Source: Streptomyces spinosus | GTDB taxonomy: Bacteria; Actinomycetota; Actinomycetes; Streptomycetales; Streptomycetaceae | Assembly (NCBI RefSeq): GCF_020400655.1 | Contig: NZ_JAINRC010000012.1 | Span: 186,001 to 250,000 of the forward strand | Reading direction: 5' to 3' | DNA length: 64,000 bases | In this document: in pieces, positions 18,149-26,883 of the stretch | Numbering within the stretch: the stretch's first letter is position 1 | How the letters are laid out: each line of letters starts with the position of its first letter | Translations under genes and position numbers: made by a program | Notes under the pieces: generated by a model | Database searches by the model: none | Told to the model about the DNA's origin: nothing | Seen by the model: the letters and a program-made list of their open reading frames with translations, nothing else

Positions 18149-18835
18149 TCAGCCCGCCGCGGCGACCAGCGCCGCCATCACCCGCGGGTCCTCGCCCATC
18201 TCCGGATGCCACTGCACCCCAAGGGCCCAGCCCCGCTCCGCCGGCAGCTCCACGGCCTCCACCGTGCCGTCCGCCGCGTAGGCCGACGGGACCAGCCCCT
18301 CGCCGAGCCGTTCCACCGCCTGGTGGTGATACGTCGGCACCGTCACCTCCTCCGGCACGATGCCCGCGTACAACGTCCCCGGCACCGGCTTCACCGGGTG
18401 CTCGCCGAACGCGCCGACCACCTCGGCGTGCCCGTCCAGGTGCTGGACGAGGGTGCCCCCGAGGGCCACGTTCAGCAGCTGCATGCCCCGGCACACCCCG
18501 AGCAGCGGCACGCCCGCCGACAGCGCCGCGTCGATCAGCGCCAGCTCCCAGGCGTCCCGCTCCGGCGCGGGCGGACCCGTGCGCGGCGAACGCTCGGCGC
18601 CGTACCGGGCCGGGTCGACGTCCGGGCCGCCCGCGACGACCAGCCCGTCGAGCCGGGCCACCGCCGCCCCGGCGTGCTCCGGCGCGTCCGGCGGCAGCAG
18701 CGCGGCCAGCCCGCCGGCCCGCTGCACCAGCCGTGGATAGCCGGCCGGCAGCAGTACCGCGTCCAGCTCCCACACCCCCCAGCGCGCGCCGGACTCCAGG
18801 TACGTGCTCACACCGATCAGCGGCCGTACGGCCAT
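18149..18835 (-). CDS. Gamma-glutamyl-gamma-aminobutyrate hydrolase-like class I amidotransferase (PuuD type)
   Basis: This 228-residue class I glutamine-amidotransferase-fold hydrolase has nucleophile Cys in 'LLGVCRGMQLLNVALGG', His in 'VQWHPEM', and a substrate-loop 'VVAGGPDVDPARYG'. The length and 'TYHHQAV' segment match PuuD, which cleaves gamma-glutamyl amides. Placed beside a GlnA4-type gamma-glutamyl ligase, it probably releases glutamate at the end of a gamma-glutamylated amine pathway (ethanolamine or related). A clear AGGAGGG ribosome site precedes the ATG. A perfect 8-bp inverted repeat lies 19-40 bases upstream of its start and may be its operator. Confidence 0.88.
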   Translation of the reverse strand: MAVRPLIGVSTYLESGARWGVWELDAVLLPAGYPRLVQRAGGLAALLPPDAPEHAGAAVARLDGLVVAGGPDVDPARYGAERSPRTGPPAPERDAWELALIDAALSAGVPLLGVCRGMQLLNVALGGTLVQHLDGHAEVVGAFGEHPVKPVPGTLYAGIVPEEVTVPTYHHQAVERLGEGLVPSAYAADGTVEAVELPAERGWALGVQWHPEMGEDPRVMAALVAAAG

Positions 18836-18853
18836 GCTGCCCTCCTCGCTTTC

Positions 18854-18875
18854 AAAGGTTCAGTGGAGAACCTTT
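18854..18875 (-). promoter_or_regulatory. Perfect inverted repeat upstream of PuuD-like gene
   Basis: AAAGGTTC (18854-18861) and GAACCTTT (18868-18875) are exact inverted copies with 6 bases between. The element lies between the PuuD-like start and the end of the GntR gene. It is not G+C rich, so an operator is more likely than a terminator. Confidence 0.55.
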
Positions 18876-18899
18876 CCGGAATGCCTGTCCAGGGCGGCC

Positions 18900-19637
18900 T
18901 CACGCCAGGAAACCCCGCAGCAGCGCCGCCGTACCCGCGCAGTGCTCACGCGCGATCTCCCGCGCCCCGTCCGCGTCCCCGTCCAGCACCGCCTCCACCA
19001 GCGCGGTGTGCTGGCGCTGGGAGTGCTCCAGGTTGCGCACCAGCAGCGGGATGCGGTCCAGCAGGTCGTTGACCGTGGCCCGGACCGCCGCGTACTGCGC
19101 GGTCAGCGACGGCGAGCCGCACAGCTCGGCCAGCGTCAGGTGCAGCAGCGTGTCCGCCCGGCGACAGTCCGTCAGCGGGGCCTCGTGCGTGCGGTCCAGC
19201 GCCTCCCGCAGCCGCCGTGCCCGCTCCGGCGTCAGCCCGTGCGCCGCGCACAGCCCGGCCGCGCCCACCTCCAGCACCTCACGGAAACGCAGCACGTCCT
19301 CGATGTCGACCTCGGCCATCCGGCGCCGCAGCCCGTCCTCGCCGCCCCCGTCCGGCCGGGGCAGCACAAACGTTCCGCCGTACCGCCCGCGCCGCGCCTC
19401 CACCAGGCCCTGGTCCTGGAGCACCTTCAGCACCTCGCGCAGCGTCACCCGGCTGATCCCGAGCCGCTCCGCCAGCTCCCGCTCGGCCGGGAGCCGCTCG
19501 CCCGCCGGCACCAGCCCGAGCCGGACGACCTGGAGTATCTGCTCCAGGGCCTCCTCGAAGCCGTTGCCCGCCCGCACCGGCCGCAGCACCGGGGCGAGCC
19601 GGTCGCCCACCCCTCGCACGTCCGTCTCCCGCGACAT
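18900..19637 (-). CDS. GntR/FadR-family regulator (EpuRI-like)
   Basis: This 245-residue repressor has an N-terminal winged helix ('LPAERELAERLGISRVTLREVLKVL', marked here only for position, residues about 48-72) and an all-helical FCD ligand-binding domain with metal-site residues ('DVLRFREVLEVGAAGL', 'LHLTLAELCGS', 'QRQHTALVEAVLDGDADGAREI' region). It lies divergent from the GlnA4-like gene. In S. coelicolor the equivalent regulator EpuRI (SCO1614, recalled) represses glnA4. ATG 19637 is preferred; the in-frame ATG at 19676 lies inside a palindrome and lacks a spaced ribosome site. Ethanolamine or a product may be its ligand, by analogy. Confidence 0.87.
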   Translation of the reverse strand: MSRETDVRGVGDRLAPVLRPVRAGNGFEEALEQILQVVRLGLVPAGERLPAERELAERLGISRVTLREVLKVLQDQGLVEARRGRYGGTFVLPRPDGGGEDGLRRRMAEVDIEDVLRFREVLEVGAAGLCAAHGLTPERARRLREALDRTHEAPLTDCRRADTLLHLTLAELCGSPSLTAQYAAVRATVNDLLDRIPLLVRNLEHSQRQHTALVEAVLDGDADGAREIAREHCAGTAALLRGFLA

Positions 19638-19670
19638 CCGGGCGCACCCCCTTCCCAAGCAATGGTCCGC

Positions 19671-19687
19671 AGCCATACCTTATGGCT
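19671..19687. promoter_or_regulatory. Candidate GntR operator in gntR-glnA4 intergenic region
   Basis: AGCCATA-CCT-TATGGCT is a perfect 7-bp inverted repeat centred between the divergent regulator and glnA4 genes, about 47 bases before the glnA4 GTG. Its position and symmetry suit a dimeric GntR repressor acting on both promoters. Confidence 0.6.
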
Positions 19688-19733
19688 CCCGGCCCGGCCG
19701 AAGAAGCGCGACGGCGCCCAAGGAGGCTTCCCC

Positions 19734-21092
19734 GTGGCAGACCGCACACCCCCGCTCAGCGTCGAGGAACTGCACGCCCTGGTCGCGAGCGGCGAGATCG
19801 ACACCGTCGTCCTGGCCTTCCCCGACATGCAGGGACGCCTCCAGGGCAAGCGGTTCGCCGCCCGCTTCTTCCTCGACGAGGTCCTGCACCACGGCACCGA
19901 GGGCTGCAACTACCTGCTCGCCGTGGACACCGAGATGAACACCGTCGACGGCTACGCGATGTCCTCCTGGGAACGCGGCTACGGCGACTTCGCGATGCAC
20001 CCCGACCCGTCCACCCTGCGCCGCGTCCCCTGGCACCCCGGCACCGCGCTCCTCATCGCCGACCTCGCCTGGAACGACGGCTCCCCGGTCGCCGCCGCCC
20101 CCCGCCAGATCCTGCGCCGCCAGCTCCAGCGGCTCGCCGAGCACGGCTACACCGCCCAGGTCGGCACCGAGCTGGAGTTCATCGTCTTCAAGGACAGCTA
20201 CGAGCAGGCCTGGGACGCGAACTACCGGGGCCTGACCCCGGCCAACCAGTACAACATCGACTACTCCGTCCTCGGCACCGGCCGCATCGAACCCCTGCTG
20301 CGCCGGCTGCGCAACGACATGGCCGGCGCCGGCCTCACCGTCGAGTCCGCCAAGGGCGAGTGCAACCCCGGCCAGCACGAGATCGTCTTCCGCTACGACG
20401 AGGCCCTGCGCACCTGCGACCAGCACGCCCTGTACAAGACCGGCGCCAAGGAGATCGCCGCCCAGGAGGGCGTCTCGATCACCTTCATGGCCAAGTACAA
20501 CGAGCGCGAGGGCAACTCCTGCCACATCCACCTCTCGCTCGCCGACGCCGACGGCACCAACGCGATGGCCGGACCCGACGGCATGTCCGAGGTGATGCGG
20601 CACTTCCTCGCCGGACAGCTCGCCGCGCTGCGCGACTTCTCCCTGCTGTACGCCCCCAACATCAACTCCTACAAGCGGTTCCAGCCGGGCTCCTTCGCCC
20701 CCACCGCCGTCGCCTGGGGCCACGACAACCGCACCTGCGCCCTGCGCGTCGTCGGGCACGGCCGCTCCCTGCGCTTCGAGAACCGCCTCCCCGGCGGCGA
20801 CGTGAACCCCCACCTCGCCGTCGCGGGGCTCGTCGCGGCCGGCCTGTACGGCATCGAGCACAAGCTCCAGCTGCCCGAGCCCTGCCCCGGCAACGCCTAC
20901 ACCGCCGACTACGCGCAGGTGCCGACCACCCTGCGCGAGGCCGCCGAGCTGTGGGAGAACAGCCCGATCGCCGCGGCGGCGTTCGGCGACGAGGTCGTCG
21001 CCCACTACCGCAACATGGCGCGCGTCGAGCAGGAGGCCTTCGACGCCGCGGTCACCGACTGGGAGCTGCGCCGCTCCTTCGAACGCCTGTGA
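19734..21092 (+). CDS. glnA4: Glutamine synthetase-like gamma-glutamyl ligase (GlnA4, gamma-glutamylethanolamide synthetase)
   Basis: This 452-residue GS-fold enzyme contains 'VGTELEFIVF', 'AKGECNPGQHEIVF' and 'GNSCHIHLSL', which supply metal and substrate ligands. In addition, 'NINSYKRFQPGSFAPT', 'NRTCALRV' and 'RFENRLPGGDVNPHLAVAG' replace the classical GSI sequences. Loss of the classic adenylylation loop and the altered substrate motifs point to a gamma-glutamyl-amine ligase rather than ammonia assimilation. The S. coelicolor orthologue by position, GlnA4, makes gamma-glutamylethanolamide from ethanolamine (recalled). GTG 19734 follows AAGGAGG (19720-19726). The next gene starts at or just after its stop, forming an operon with an aldehyde dehydrogenase and an SDR. 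Confidence 0.88.
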   Translation: MADRTPPLSVEELHALVASGEIDTVVLAFPDMQGRLQGKRFAARFFLDEVLHHGTEGCNYLLAVDTEMNTVDGYAMSSWERGYGDFAMHPDPSTLRRVPWHPGTALLIADLAWNDGSPVAAAPRQILRRQLQRLAEHGYTAQVGTELEFIVFKDSYEQAWDANYRGLTPANQYNIDYSVLGTGRIEPLLRRLRNDMAGAGLTVESAKGECNPGQHEIVFRYDEALRTCDQHALYKTGAKEIAAQEGVSITFMAKYNEREGNSCHIHLSLADADGTNAMAGPDGMSEVMRHFLAGQLAALRDFSLLYAPNINSYKRFQPGSFAPTAVAWGHDNRTCALRVVGHGRSLRFENRLPGGDVNPHLAVAGLVAAGLYGIEHKLQLPEPCPGNAYTADYAQVPTTLREAAELWENSPIAAAAFGDEVVAHYRNMARVEQEAFDAAVTDWELRRSFERL

Positions 21093-21103
21093 AAGGTCAC
21101 CCC

Positions 21104-22477
21104 GTGCCCGACCCGAACGAGCTGACCGTCCTCGACCCCGCTACCGAGGAGATCGTCGCCACCGTCCCCGCCGCCACCGCCGGGGACGTGGACACCGCCG
21201 TCGCCCGCGCCGCCCGCGCCCAGACCCGCTGGGCCGCCGTCGCCCCCGCCGACCGGGCCCGGCTGCTGCGCCGCTTCGCCGACGTGGTCGACGCCCACAC
21301 CGAGGAACTCGCCCAACTGGAGGTCCGCGAGGCCGGCCACACCGTCGCGAACGCCCGCTGGGAGGCCGGCAACGCCCGCGACCTGCTCCTCTACGCCGCC
21401 GGCGGCGCCGAACGCCTCACCGGCAGGCAGATCCCGGTCCCCGGTGGCTGGGACGTCACCTTCCAGGAACCGCTGGGCGTCGTCGGCGTCATCGCCCCCT
21501 GGAACTTCCCCATGCCGATCGCCGCCTGGGGGTCCTTCCCGGCGCTCGCGGCCGGGAACGCGGTCCTGCTCAAGCCCGCCGAGACCACCCCGCTCACGGC
21601 GCTCCGCCTCGCCGGACTGGCCCTGGAGGCGGGCCTGCCCGAGCACCTCTTCCAGGTGCTGCCCGGCCACGGCGACACCGCCGGACGCGCCCTGGTCGAC
21701 CACCCGGACGTCGCCAAGATCGTGTTCACCGGCTCCACCCGCACTGGCCGCGAGGTCATGGAGCGCTGCGCCCGCCTGGTCAAGCCGGTCACCCTCGAAC
21801 TCGGCGGCAAGAGCCCCAACGTCGTCTTCGCCGACGCCGACCTCCAGGCCGCCCTCGACCCCTTCTCCTTCCTGGACAACGCCGGCCAGGACTGCTGCGC
21901 CCGCACCCGCGTCCTGGTCCAGGAGACGGTGCTGGACGAGGCCCGCGCCCTCCTCGCCGACGCGCTGGCCGCCGTGGTCGTGGGCGACCCGGCCGACGAG
22001 CGGACCCAGATGGGCCCGCTCATCTCCGGCCGGCAACGGGAGCGCGTACGGTCCTACGTCCCCGACGACGCCCCGGCCCTGCGCGGCAAGGCCCCCGACG
22101 GCCCCGGCTTCTGGTTCCCGCCGACCGTGCTCACCGGTGAGCGGCACGACAGCCCGGCGGCCCGCGAGGAGATCTTCGGCCCGGTCGCCGTCCTGCTGCC
22201 CTTCACCGACGAGCAGGATGCGATCCGCCTCGCCAACGACACCCCCTACGGCCTGTCCGGCTCCATCTGGACCCGGGACCTGGGCCGAGCCCTGCGCGTG
22301 TCCCAGGCCGTCCGCGCGGGCAACCTGTCCGTCAACTCCCACTCCAGCGTCCGCTACTGGACCCCGTTCGGCGGCTACAAGCAGTCCGGCCTCGGCCGGG
22401 AACTCGGCCCCGACGCCCTGGCCGCCTTCACCCAGACCAAGAACGTCTTCCTCAGCACGGAGGTCCCCGCACCGTGA
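21104..22477 (+). CDS. Aldehyde dehydrogenase
   Basis: This NAD(P)-dependent aldehyde dehydrogenase of about 457 residues has the catalytic Cys in 'NAGQDCCARTRVLVQ', the catalytic Glu region in 'VTLELGGKSPNVVF', and nucleotide-binding motifs 'APWNFPMPIAAWG', 'KPAETTPLTAL' and 'FTGSTRTGREVM'. In this operon it likely oxidises the aldehyde formed from a gamma-glutamylated amine. GTG 21104 has GAAAGG upstream; an earlier GTG at 21089 overlaps the glnA4 stop as GTGA and would add five residues. The gene ends with a 4-base overlap with the SDR gene, so the three are translationally coupled. Confidence 0.92.
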   Translation: MPDPNELTVLDPATEEIVATVPAATAGDVDTAVARAARAQTRWAAVAPADRARLLRRFADVVDAHTEELAQLEVREAGHTVANARWEAGNARDLLLYAAGGAERLTGRQIPVPGGWDVTFQEPLGVVGVIAPWNFPMPIAAWGSFPALAAGNAVLLKPAETTPLTALRLAGLALEAGLPEHLFQVLPGHGDTAGRALVDHPDVAKIVFTGSTRTGREVMERCARLVKPVTLELGGKSPNVVFADADLQAALDPFSFLDNAGQDCCARTRVLVQETVLDEARALLADALAAVVVGDPADERTQMGPLISGRQRERVRSYVPDDAPALRGKAPDGPGFWFPPTVLTGERHDSPAAREEIFGPVAVLLPFTDEQDAIRLANDTPYGLSGSIWTRDLGRALRVSQAVRAGNLSVNSHSSVRYWTPFGGYKQSGLGRELGPDALAAFTQTKNVFLSTEVPAP

Positions 22478-23271
22478 ACGACAACAGCGTGACCGACAAC
22501 CATGTCTGCCGCCGCCTGTCCGGCCGTACCGCCGTCGTCACCGGAGCCGGCAGCGGCATCGGACTGGCCAGCGCCCGACGCCTCGCCTCCGAGGGCGCCC
22601 ACGTCGTCTGCGCCGACGTCGACGAGACGCGCGGCAAGGCCGCCGCCGACGAGGTCGGCGGGCTCTTCGTGAAGACCGACGTCACCGACCCCGAGCAGGT
22701 CGAGGCGCTGTTCAAGGCCGCGTACGACACCTACGGCAGCGTCGACGTCGCCTTCAACAACGCCGGCATCTCCCCGCCCGACGACGACTCCATCCTGCAG
22801 ACCGGGCTGGAGGCCTGGAAGCGGGTCCAGGAGGTCAACCTCACCTCCGTCTACCTGTGCTGCAAGGCCGCCCTCCCCTACATGCGCCGCCAGGGCCGGG
22901 GCTCCATCATCAACACCGCGTCCTTCGTGGCGCGGATGGGCGCGGCCACGTCCCAGATCTCCTACACGGCCTCCAAGGGCGGCGTCCTCGCCATGTCCCG
23001 CGAGCTGGGCGTGCAGTTCGCCCGGGAGGGCATCCGGGTCAACGCGCTGTGCCCCGGCCCCGTCAACACCCCGCTGCTGCAGGAGCTGTTCGCCAAGGAC
23101 CCGGAGCGGGCCGCGCGCCGGCTCGTCCACATCCCGCTCGGCCGGTTCGCCGAGGCGGAGGAGATCGCCGCCGCCGTCGCCTTCCTGGCCAGCGACGACT
23201 CCTCCTTCGTCAACGCCACCGACTTCCTGGTGGACGGCGGGATCGCCGGCGCGTACGTCACGCCCCTGTAG
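22474..23271 (+). CDS. Short-chain dehydrogenase/reductase
   Basis: This 265-residue classical SDR has the nucleotide-binding 'TGAGSGIG' (about residue 23), 'NNAG' (about 93), the catalytic Ser region 'IINTASFVARMG' and the catalytic 'YTASKGG' Tyr-Lys pair. The C-terminal 'DFLVDGGIAGAYV' is standard. An Asp at the end of the second strand ('VVCADVDE') favours NAD over NADP. In the ethanolamine-type operon it probably oxidises the hydroxyl group of the gamma-glutamylethanolamide to the aldehyde, which the preceding dehydrogenase would take to the acid; this order is my inference. GTG 22474 overlaps the upstream stop. Only 6 bases separate its end from the converging gene. Confidence 0.92.
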   Translation: MNDNSVTDNHVCRRLSGRTAVVTGAGSGIGLASARRLASEGAHVVCADVDETRGKAAADEVGGLFVKTDVTDPEQVEALFKAAYDTYGSVDVAFNNAGISPPDDDSILQTGLEAWKRVQEVNLTSVYLCCKAALPYMRRQGRGSIINTASFVARMGAATSQISYTASKGGVLAMSRELGVQFAREGIRVNALCPGPVNTPLLQELFAKDPERAARRLVHIPLGRFAEAEEIAAAVAFLASDDSSFVNATDFLVDGGIAGAYVTPL

Positions 23272-23277
23272 GGCGGC

Positions 23278-24480
23278 TCAGAGGAACGTCCGCCCCTCGC
23301 CCCGGTAGGTGGGCACGGCAGCCGTCACCGTGTCCCCCTCCACCAGGTGCAGGGTGTCGAACCGCTCGCACAGCTCGCCCGCCTTGGCGTGACGGAACCA
23401 GACCTTGTCGCCGATGAGCAGATCGTCGGCGGGCGAGCCGAGCAGCGGGGTCTGCACCTCGCCGGGGCCCTCCTGCGGGTCGTAGCGCAGCCCCTCCGGC
23501 AGGTACGGCACCGGCAGCCGGTCGGGGCCGGCGGCGCCGGAGGCCGGGTAGCCGCCGCCGAGCACGGTGACGACGCCCACGCCGGGCCGCCGGACCACCG
23601 GCTGCGCGAAGAGGGCGGCCGGACGGGCGGAGAAGGACGTGTAGTTGTCGAACAGGCGCGGCACGTACAGCCCCGAGCCGGCCGCGATCTCGGTCACCGC
23701 GTCCTCGGCGGCGGTGTGCTGCACGCTGCCGGTGCCGCCGCCGTTGACGAACTCCAGGTCCGGGGCGACCGCCCGGACCGCCCGGACGACCGCGGCCCGC
23801 CGCTCGGCCAGCTCCCGCCGGGCGGTGGCCTGCATCAGCCGGATCGCCCGCGAGCGCAGGGGCCGCCCGGCGACCGCGTCCCCGACCCCGGCGATGTGCC
23901 CCTCGTACGCCATGATCCCCACCAGCCGGAAGCCCGGCCGCCGGGCCACGGACCGGGCCAGCTCGGCGAGTTGGGCGGGGGAGTGCAGCGGCGAACGCCG
24001 TGCCCCGACCCGGACCCGCCCGCCCAGCAGCCGCAGCGAGGTGTCCAACTCCAGGCAGACCCGCACCACTTCACGTCCGCCCTCGCGCGCCGCGTCGATG
24101 AGAGCGAGCTGCGCCGGATCGTCGATCATCACGGTGACGGCACCGGCGAGCTTGGGGTCGGCGGCCAGCTCCGCGAAACCGGCCCGGTCCGCCGACGGAT
24201 AGGCCAGCAGGATGTCCTCGAACCCCGAACGCGCGAGCCACAGCGACTCGTCCAGGGTGAACGACATGACGCCCTGGAAGCCGTCCCTGGCCAGGACGCG
24301 TTCCAGCAGGGCCCGGCAGCGGACCGACTTGCTGGCGACCCGCACGGGCTTGCCTCCGGCGCGGCGGACCAGGTCGTCCGCGTTGGCGTCGAAGGCGTCC
24401 AGGTCCACGATCGCGAGAGGGGCGTCGAGATGGGCGGTGGCCCGGTCGTAACGGGCCCGGTCGGCGGCGCGCGCAGTCAT
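23278..24480 (-). CDS. PLP-dependent alanine racemase-fold enzyme (amino acid deaminase/aldolase type)
   Basis: This 400-residue protein has an alanine-racemase N-terminal barrel ('APLAIVDLDAFDANADDLVRRA', then PLP-lysine region 'VRVASKSVRCRALL') and a C-terminal part unlike alanine racemase. It instead resembles D-threonine aldolase/D-serine dehydratase-like enzymes ('GDKVWFRHAKAGELCERFD' with possible metal-binding His and Cys). Such proteins act on D-amino or beta-hydroxy amino acids; the substrate is not deducible. Start ATG 24480. It converges on the ethanolamine-type operon and is divergent from the proline-rich membrane protein gene. Confidence 0.85.
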   Translation of the reverse strand: MTARAADRARYDRATAHLDAPLAIVDLDAFDANADDLVRRAGGKPVRVASKSVRCRALLERVLARDGFQGVMSFTLDESLWLARSGFEDILLAYPSADRAGFAELAADPKLAGAVTVMIDDPAQLALIDAAREGGREVVRVCLELDTSLRLLGGRVRVGARRSPLHSPAQLAELARSVARRPGFRLVGIMAYEGHIAGVGDAVAGRPLRSRAIRLMQATARRELAERRAAVVRAVRAVAPDLEFVNGGGTGSVQHTAAEDAVTEIAAGSGLYVPRLFDNYTSFSARPAALFAQPVVRRPGVGVVTVLGGGYPASGAAGPDRLPVPYLPEGLRYDPQEGPGEVQTPLLGSPADDLLIGDKVWFRHAKAGELCERFDTLHLVEGDTVTAAVPTYRGEGRTFL

Positions 24481-24579
24481 GACGGAAGCGTGCCAGACAC
24501 GATTACCGCAGGGTAGGGGACGTTCCGGGCAGATGCCCCGGGCTCGTGGACTGGTTCTCCCTCTCTCCCGGACAACCCG

Positions 24580-24585
24580 TAGAGT
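24580..24585 (+). promoter_or_regulatory. Candidate -10 element for proline-rich protein-mycosin operon
   Basis: TAGAGT at 24580-24585 fits the TAGRRT -10 consensus. The best -35 (TTCTCC, 24555-24560) is weak and spaced 19 bases. A long untranslated leader of about 155 bases would follow. Confidence 0.3.
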
Positions 24586-24750
24586 GACGCGCACGTACGG
24601 CGGAACGCGCCCGGTCACCAGGTGAACCGGGATGCCCGTCCGGCCGTACGGGTATGCGTGCCCGGGAGGAGCTTCCACACCGGGCGCGGCCGAGCAGCAG
24701 AACGGCCCGCGTACGAGGAGACGGCCCGGGCACGAGGAAACGGGGGGTGC

Positions 24751-26883
24751 ATGAGCACGGGAGCCCGCCACGCCCCGGTCCCGCGACGCCCGTCGACTCC
24801 GCCGGGGCCCCCGGCCCAGCGCCCGCCGGCGCGGCCGGACGAGGACCCCGACGAGGAGCCGTCGGTCTTCACCCCGCGCGGTGGGCGGCCCGCAGCCGAA
24901 GCGGTCCCGCACGCCCACCGCCCGCGCCCCTCGGCCGTACCCGAGGCCTCCGCCCCCCTGAGCCCGCCCCCACCGCCCGCCTCGGCCCGGTTCCCCGACA
25001 GCCCGCCGAACGCGACCCCCACCGGCACACCCGCTCCGCCGGGTCCGACGGCTTCGGGAACCTCGGTGGGTTCGGCGGCTCCGGTGGGTTCGGTGACACC
25101 GGCGGAGACGGTGACCCCGGCGGAGACGGCCACGGAGACCGACACGGTCCGGTTCCGCCCGGGCAGGGAGCCCGCGGGACGGGGCACCCCGGCCGGAACC
25201 CCGTCGGAGACGACGGCACGGCTGCGCCCGATCCGCCCGGCGACCTCACCGGCGCCGGTGTCCCCGACTCCGCCGGTGCCGTCGCGTACGCCGGATTCCC
25301 CGCGTAGCCCGTCATCCGGCCCCGGACACCCCGGCCCGGCCCCCACCGCGCCCACCGGTTCGGCTCCGGCCGGCTCCGTGGGCGCGCCCGGCGCCCGCCG
25401 TACCGCCGACGTGTCCGCGCCCGGTCAGGCGGAGCGTCCCCGCACGGCTGACGCACCGGCACCGGGGCACGCAGAGGCCCCTCGCACGAGCGGTATGCCC
25501 GCGTCGGGACCGGCGGAGCAGCCCCGTACCGGTCCCCGTACCAGTCCCCGTACCGGTGGCCTGTCCGCTCCCGGTCAGGCGGGAGGCCTCCGAACTCGGG
25601 GCGTGCCGGCGCCGGGACGGGCAGCGACGCCCCGCACCGATGGCGTGCCGACGCCCGACCCGACGGACCCCGTCCAGGTGGACGGCGTGGCCGGGCAGCC
25701 GGGTGGTCCGCGTGCCGGTGTGTTCGCGCCGGGGGAGGCGAGTGACGCCCGTACCGGCGGGGTGCCTGCGCCGGGGCAGGCGGAGGCCCCTCGCGGGGGC
25801 GGCGTGTCCGGGCAGGCCGGCGGTCCGCGTGCCGGTGTGTTCGCGCCGGGGGAGGCGAGTGACGCCCGTACCGGCGGGGTGCCTGCGCCGGGGCCGTCCC
25901 GAGCGCCCCGCAGGGGTGGCGTCGGACCGGCGGACGGCGCTCGTGCCGGTGTCGTTCCGGCGCCCGGGCGGGGGGACGACCGGGCGGGGACCGGGGGCTG
26001 GAGTCCCCTCGGGCCCGCTCACCCCGTGCGTCCCGCGCCCGACCCCGCTCAGTCCTGGGGCGCCGGAAGCGACGGGCGGCCGTTCGTGTCGTTCGGCGAG
26101 CCCGAACGGTTCGGGGAGCGGACGCGTCCCCGTGTCGGGGCCCGCACCGTCGCCGCCGCTGCCTGCGTCGTGCTCGGACTCGGCCTCATCGGCGGTGCCC
26201 TGACCGGGAGCTGGCTCACCGGGGACAGCGGCACGGACGGCGCCCGGAACGCCTTCGGCACCGCCCGCACCCTCTGGCACAGCGTGCCCGTGAACGACCT
26301 GTTCCCGCCCACCGTCCAGGGAACGGGCGCGGGCCCCGGTGGCGCCGACCGCACCTGGACCCGGATCGCCGTCGCCCGGGACGGCGACTGCGCGCACGCC
26401 TTCGACCCGCTGCTGCACAAGGCCCTCGCCCCCGTCGGCTGCCAGCGGCTGCTGCGCGCCACCTACACCGACGCCACCCAGACCTACGTCACCACCGTCG
26501 GACTGCTCTTCACCAAGGCCGACCCCGCCGCGATGTCCGCGCTCGCCGCCCGCTTCCGCGACGAACACCTCGACAGCCGCGCCGATCTGATGCCCCGGCC
26601 GTACGCCGCCGCCGGCACGCCCGCCGCCGGGTTCGGCGACCGGCAGCGGGCGTCGTGGACCGTCTCCGTGCTCACCGACGCCCCCGTCGTCGCCTACGCC
26701 GTCTCCGGCTGGGCCGACGGCCGTACCGTCGACACCCCCCAGCCCGCCGCGGACGCCGTCCACTCCGGCGCGACCACGGCACCGGCCCAGGCCGGCCTCG
26801 GCAACGAGGCCCAGGGCCTGGCCGACCGCGTCGAACGGCGCCTGCGCAAGACCATCGGCACGGCCACGGAGAAGCCCTCATGA
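24751..26883 (+). CDS. Proline-rich single-pass membrane protein
   Basis: This 710-residue protein has about 460 residues of low-complexity cytoplasmic sequence rich in Pro, Ala, Gly, Arg and Thr, then one transmembrane helix at about residues 466-488 ('VAAAACVVLGLGLIGGALTG'). A folded extracellular domain of about 220 residues follows, with two cysteines ('DGDCAHAFDP', 'PVGCQRLL') likely joined by a disulfide. The low-complexity part includes a 34-39 residue repeat ('RAGVFAPGEASDARTGGVP'). ATG 24751 is chosen because of its GGGGGG-like site and because the upstream sequence is unconserved. The stop overlaps the mycosin ATG (ATGA), so the two proteins are made together. I do not recognise the extracellular domain; it may regulate or anchor the protease. 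Confidence 0.75.
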   Translation: MSTGARHAPVPRRPSTPPGPPAQRPPARPDEDPDEEPSVFTPRGGRPAAEAVPHAHRPRPSAVPEASAPLSPPPPPASARFPDSPPNATPTGTPAPPGPTASGTSVGSAAPVGSVTPAETVTPAETATETDTVRFRPGREPAGRGTPAGTPSETTARLRPIRPATSPAPVSPTPPVPSRTPDSPRSPSSGPGHPGPAPTAPTGSAPAGSVGAPGARRTADVSAPGQAERPRTADAPAPGHAEAPRTSGMPASGPAEQPRTGPRTSPRTGGLSAPGQAGGLRTRGVPAPGRAATPRTDGVPTPDPTDPVQVDGVAGQPGGPRAGVFAPGEASDARTGGVPAPGQAEAPRGGGVSGQAGGPRAGVFAPGEASDARTGGVPAPGPSRAPRRGGVGPADGARAGVVPAPGRGDDRAGTGGWSPLGPAHPVRPAPDPAQSWGAGSDGRPFVSFGEPERFGERTRPRVGARTVAAAACVVLGLGLIGGALTGSWLTGDSGTDGARNAFGTARTLWHSVPVNDLFPPTVQGTGAGPGGADRTWTRIAVARDGDCAHAFDPLLHKALAPVGCQRLLRATYTDATQTYVTTVGLLFTKADPAAMSALAARFRDEHLDSRADLMPRPYAAAGTPAAGFGDRQRASWTVSVLTDAPVVAYAVSGWADGRTVDTPQPAADAVHSGATTAPAQAGLGNEAQGLADRVERRLRKTIGTATEKPS
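25705..25894. repeat. 73-bp direct repeat inside proline-rich gene
   Basis: Bases 25705-25777 and 25822-25894 are identical, 117 bases apart start to start. Because 117 is divisible by three, the repeat encodes an in-frame peptide duplication in the disordered cytoplasmic part. Copy number may vary between strains. Confidence 0.85.

Noticed and set aside
24622..24750. Extra N-terminal extension of the proline-rich membrane protein
   Set aside because: The in-frame ATG at 24622 gives unconserved sequence and lacks a well-spaced ribosome site; ATG 24751 is better placed.
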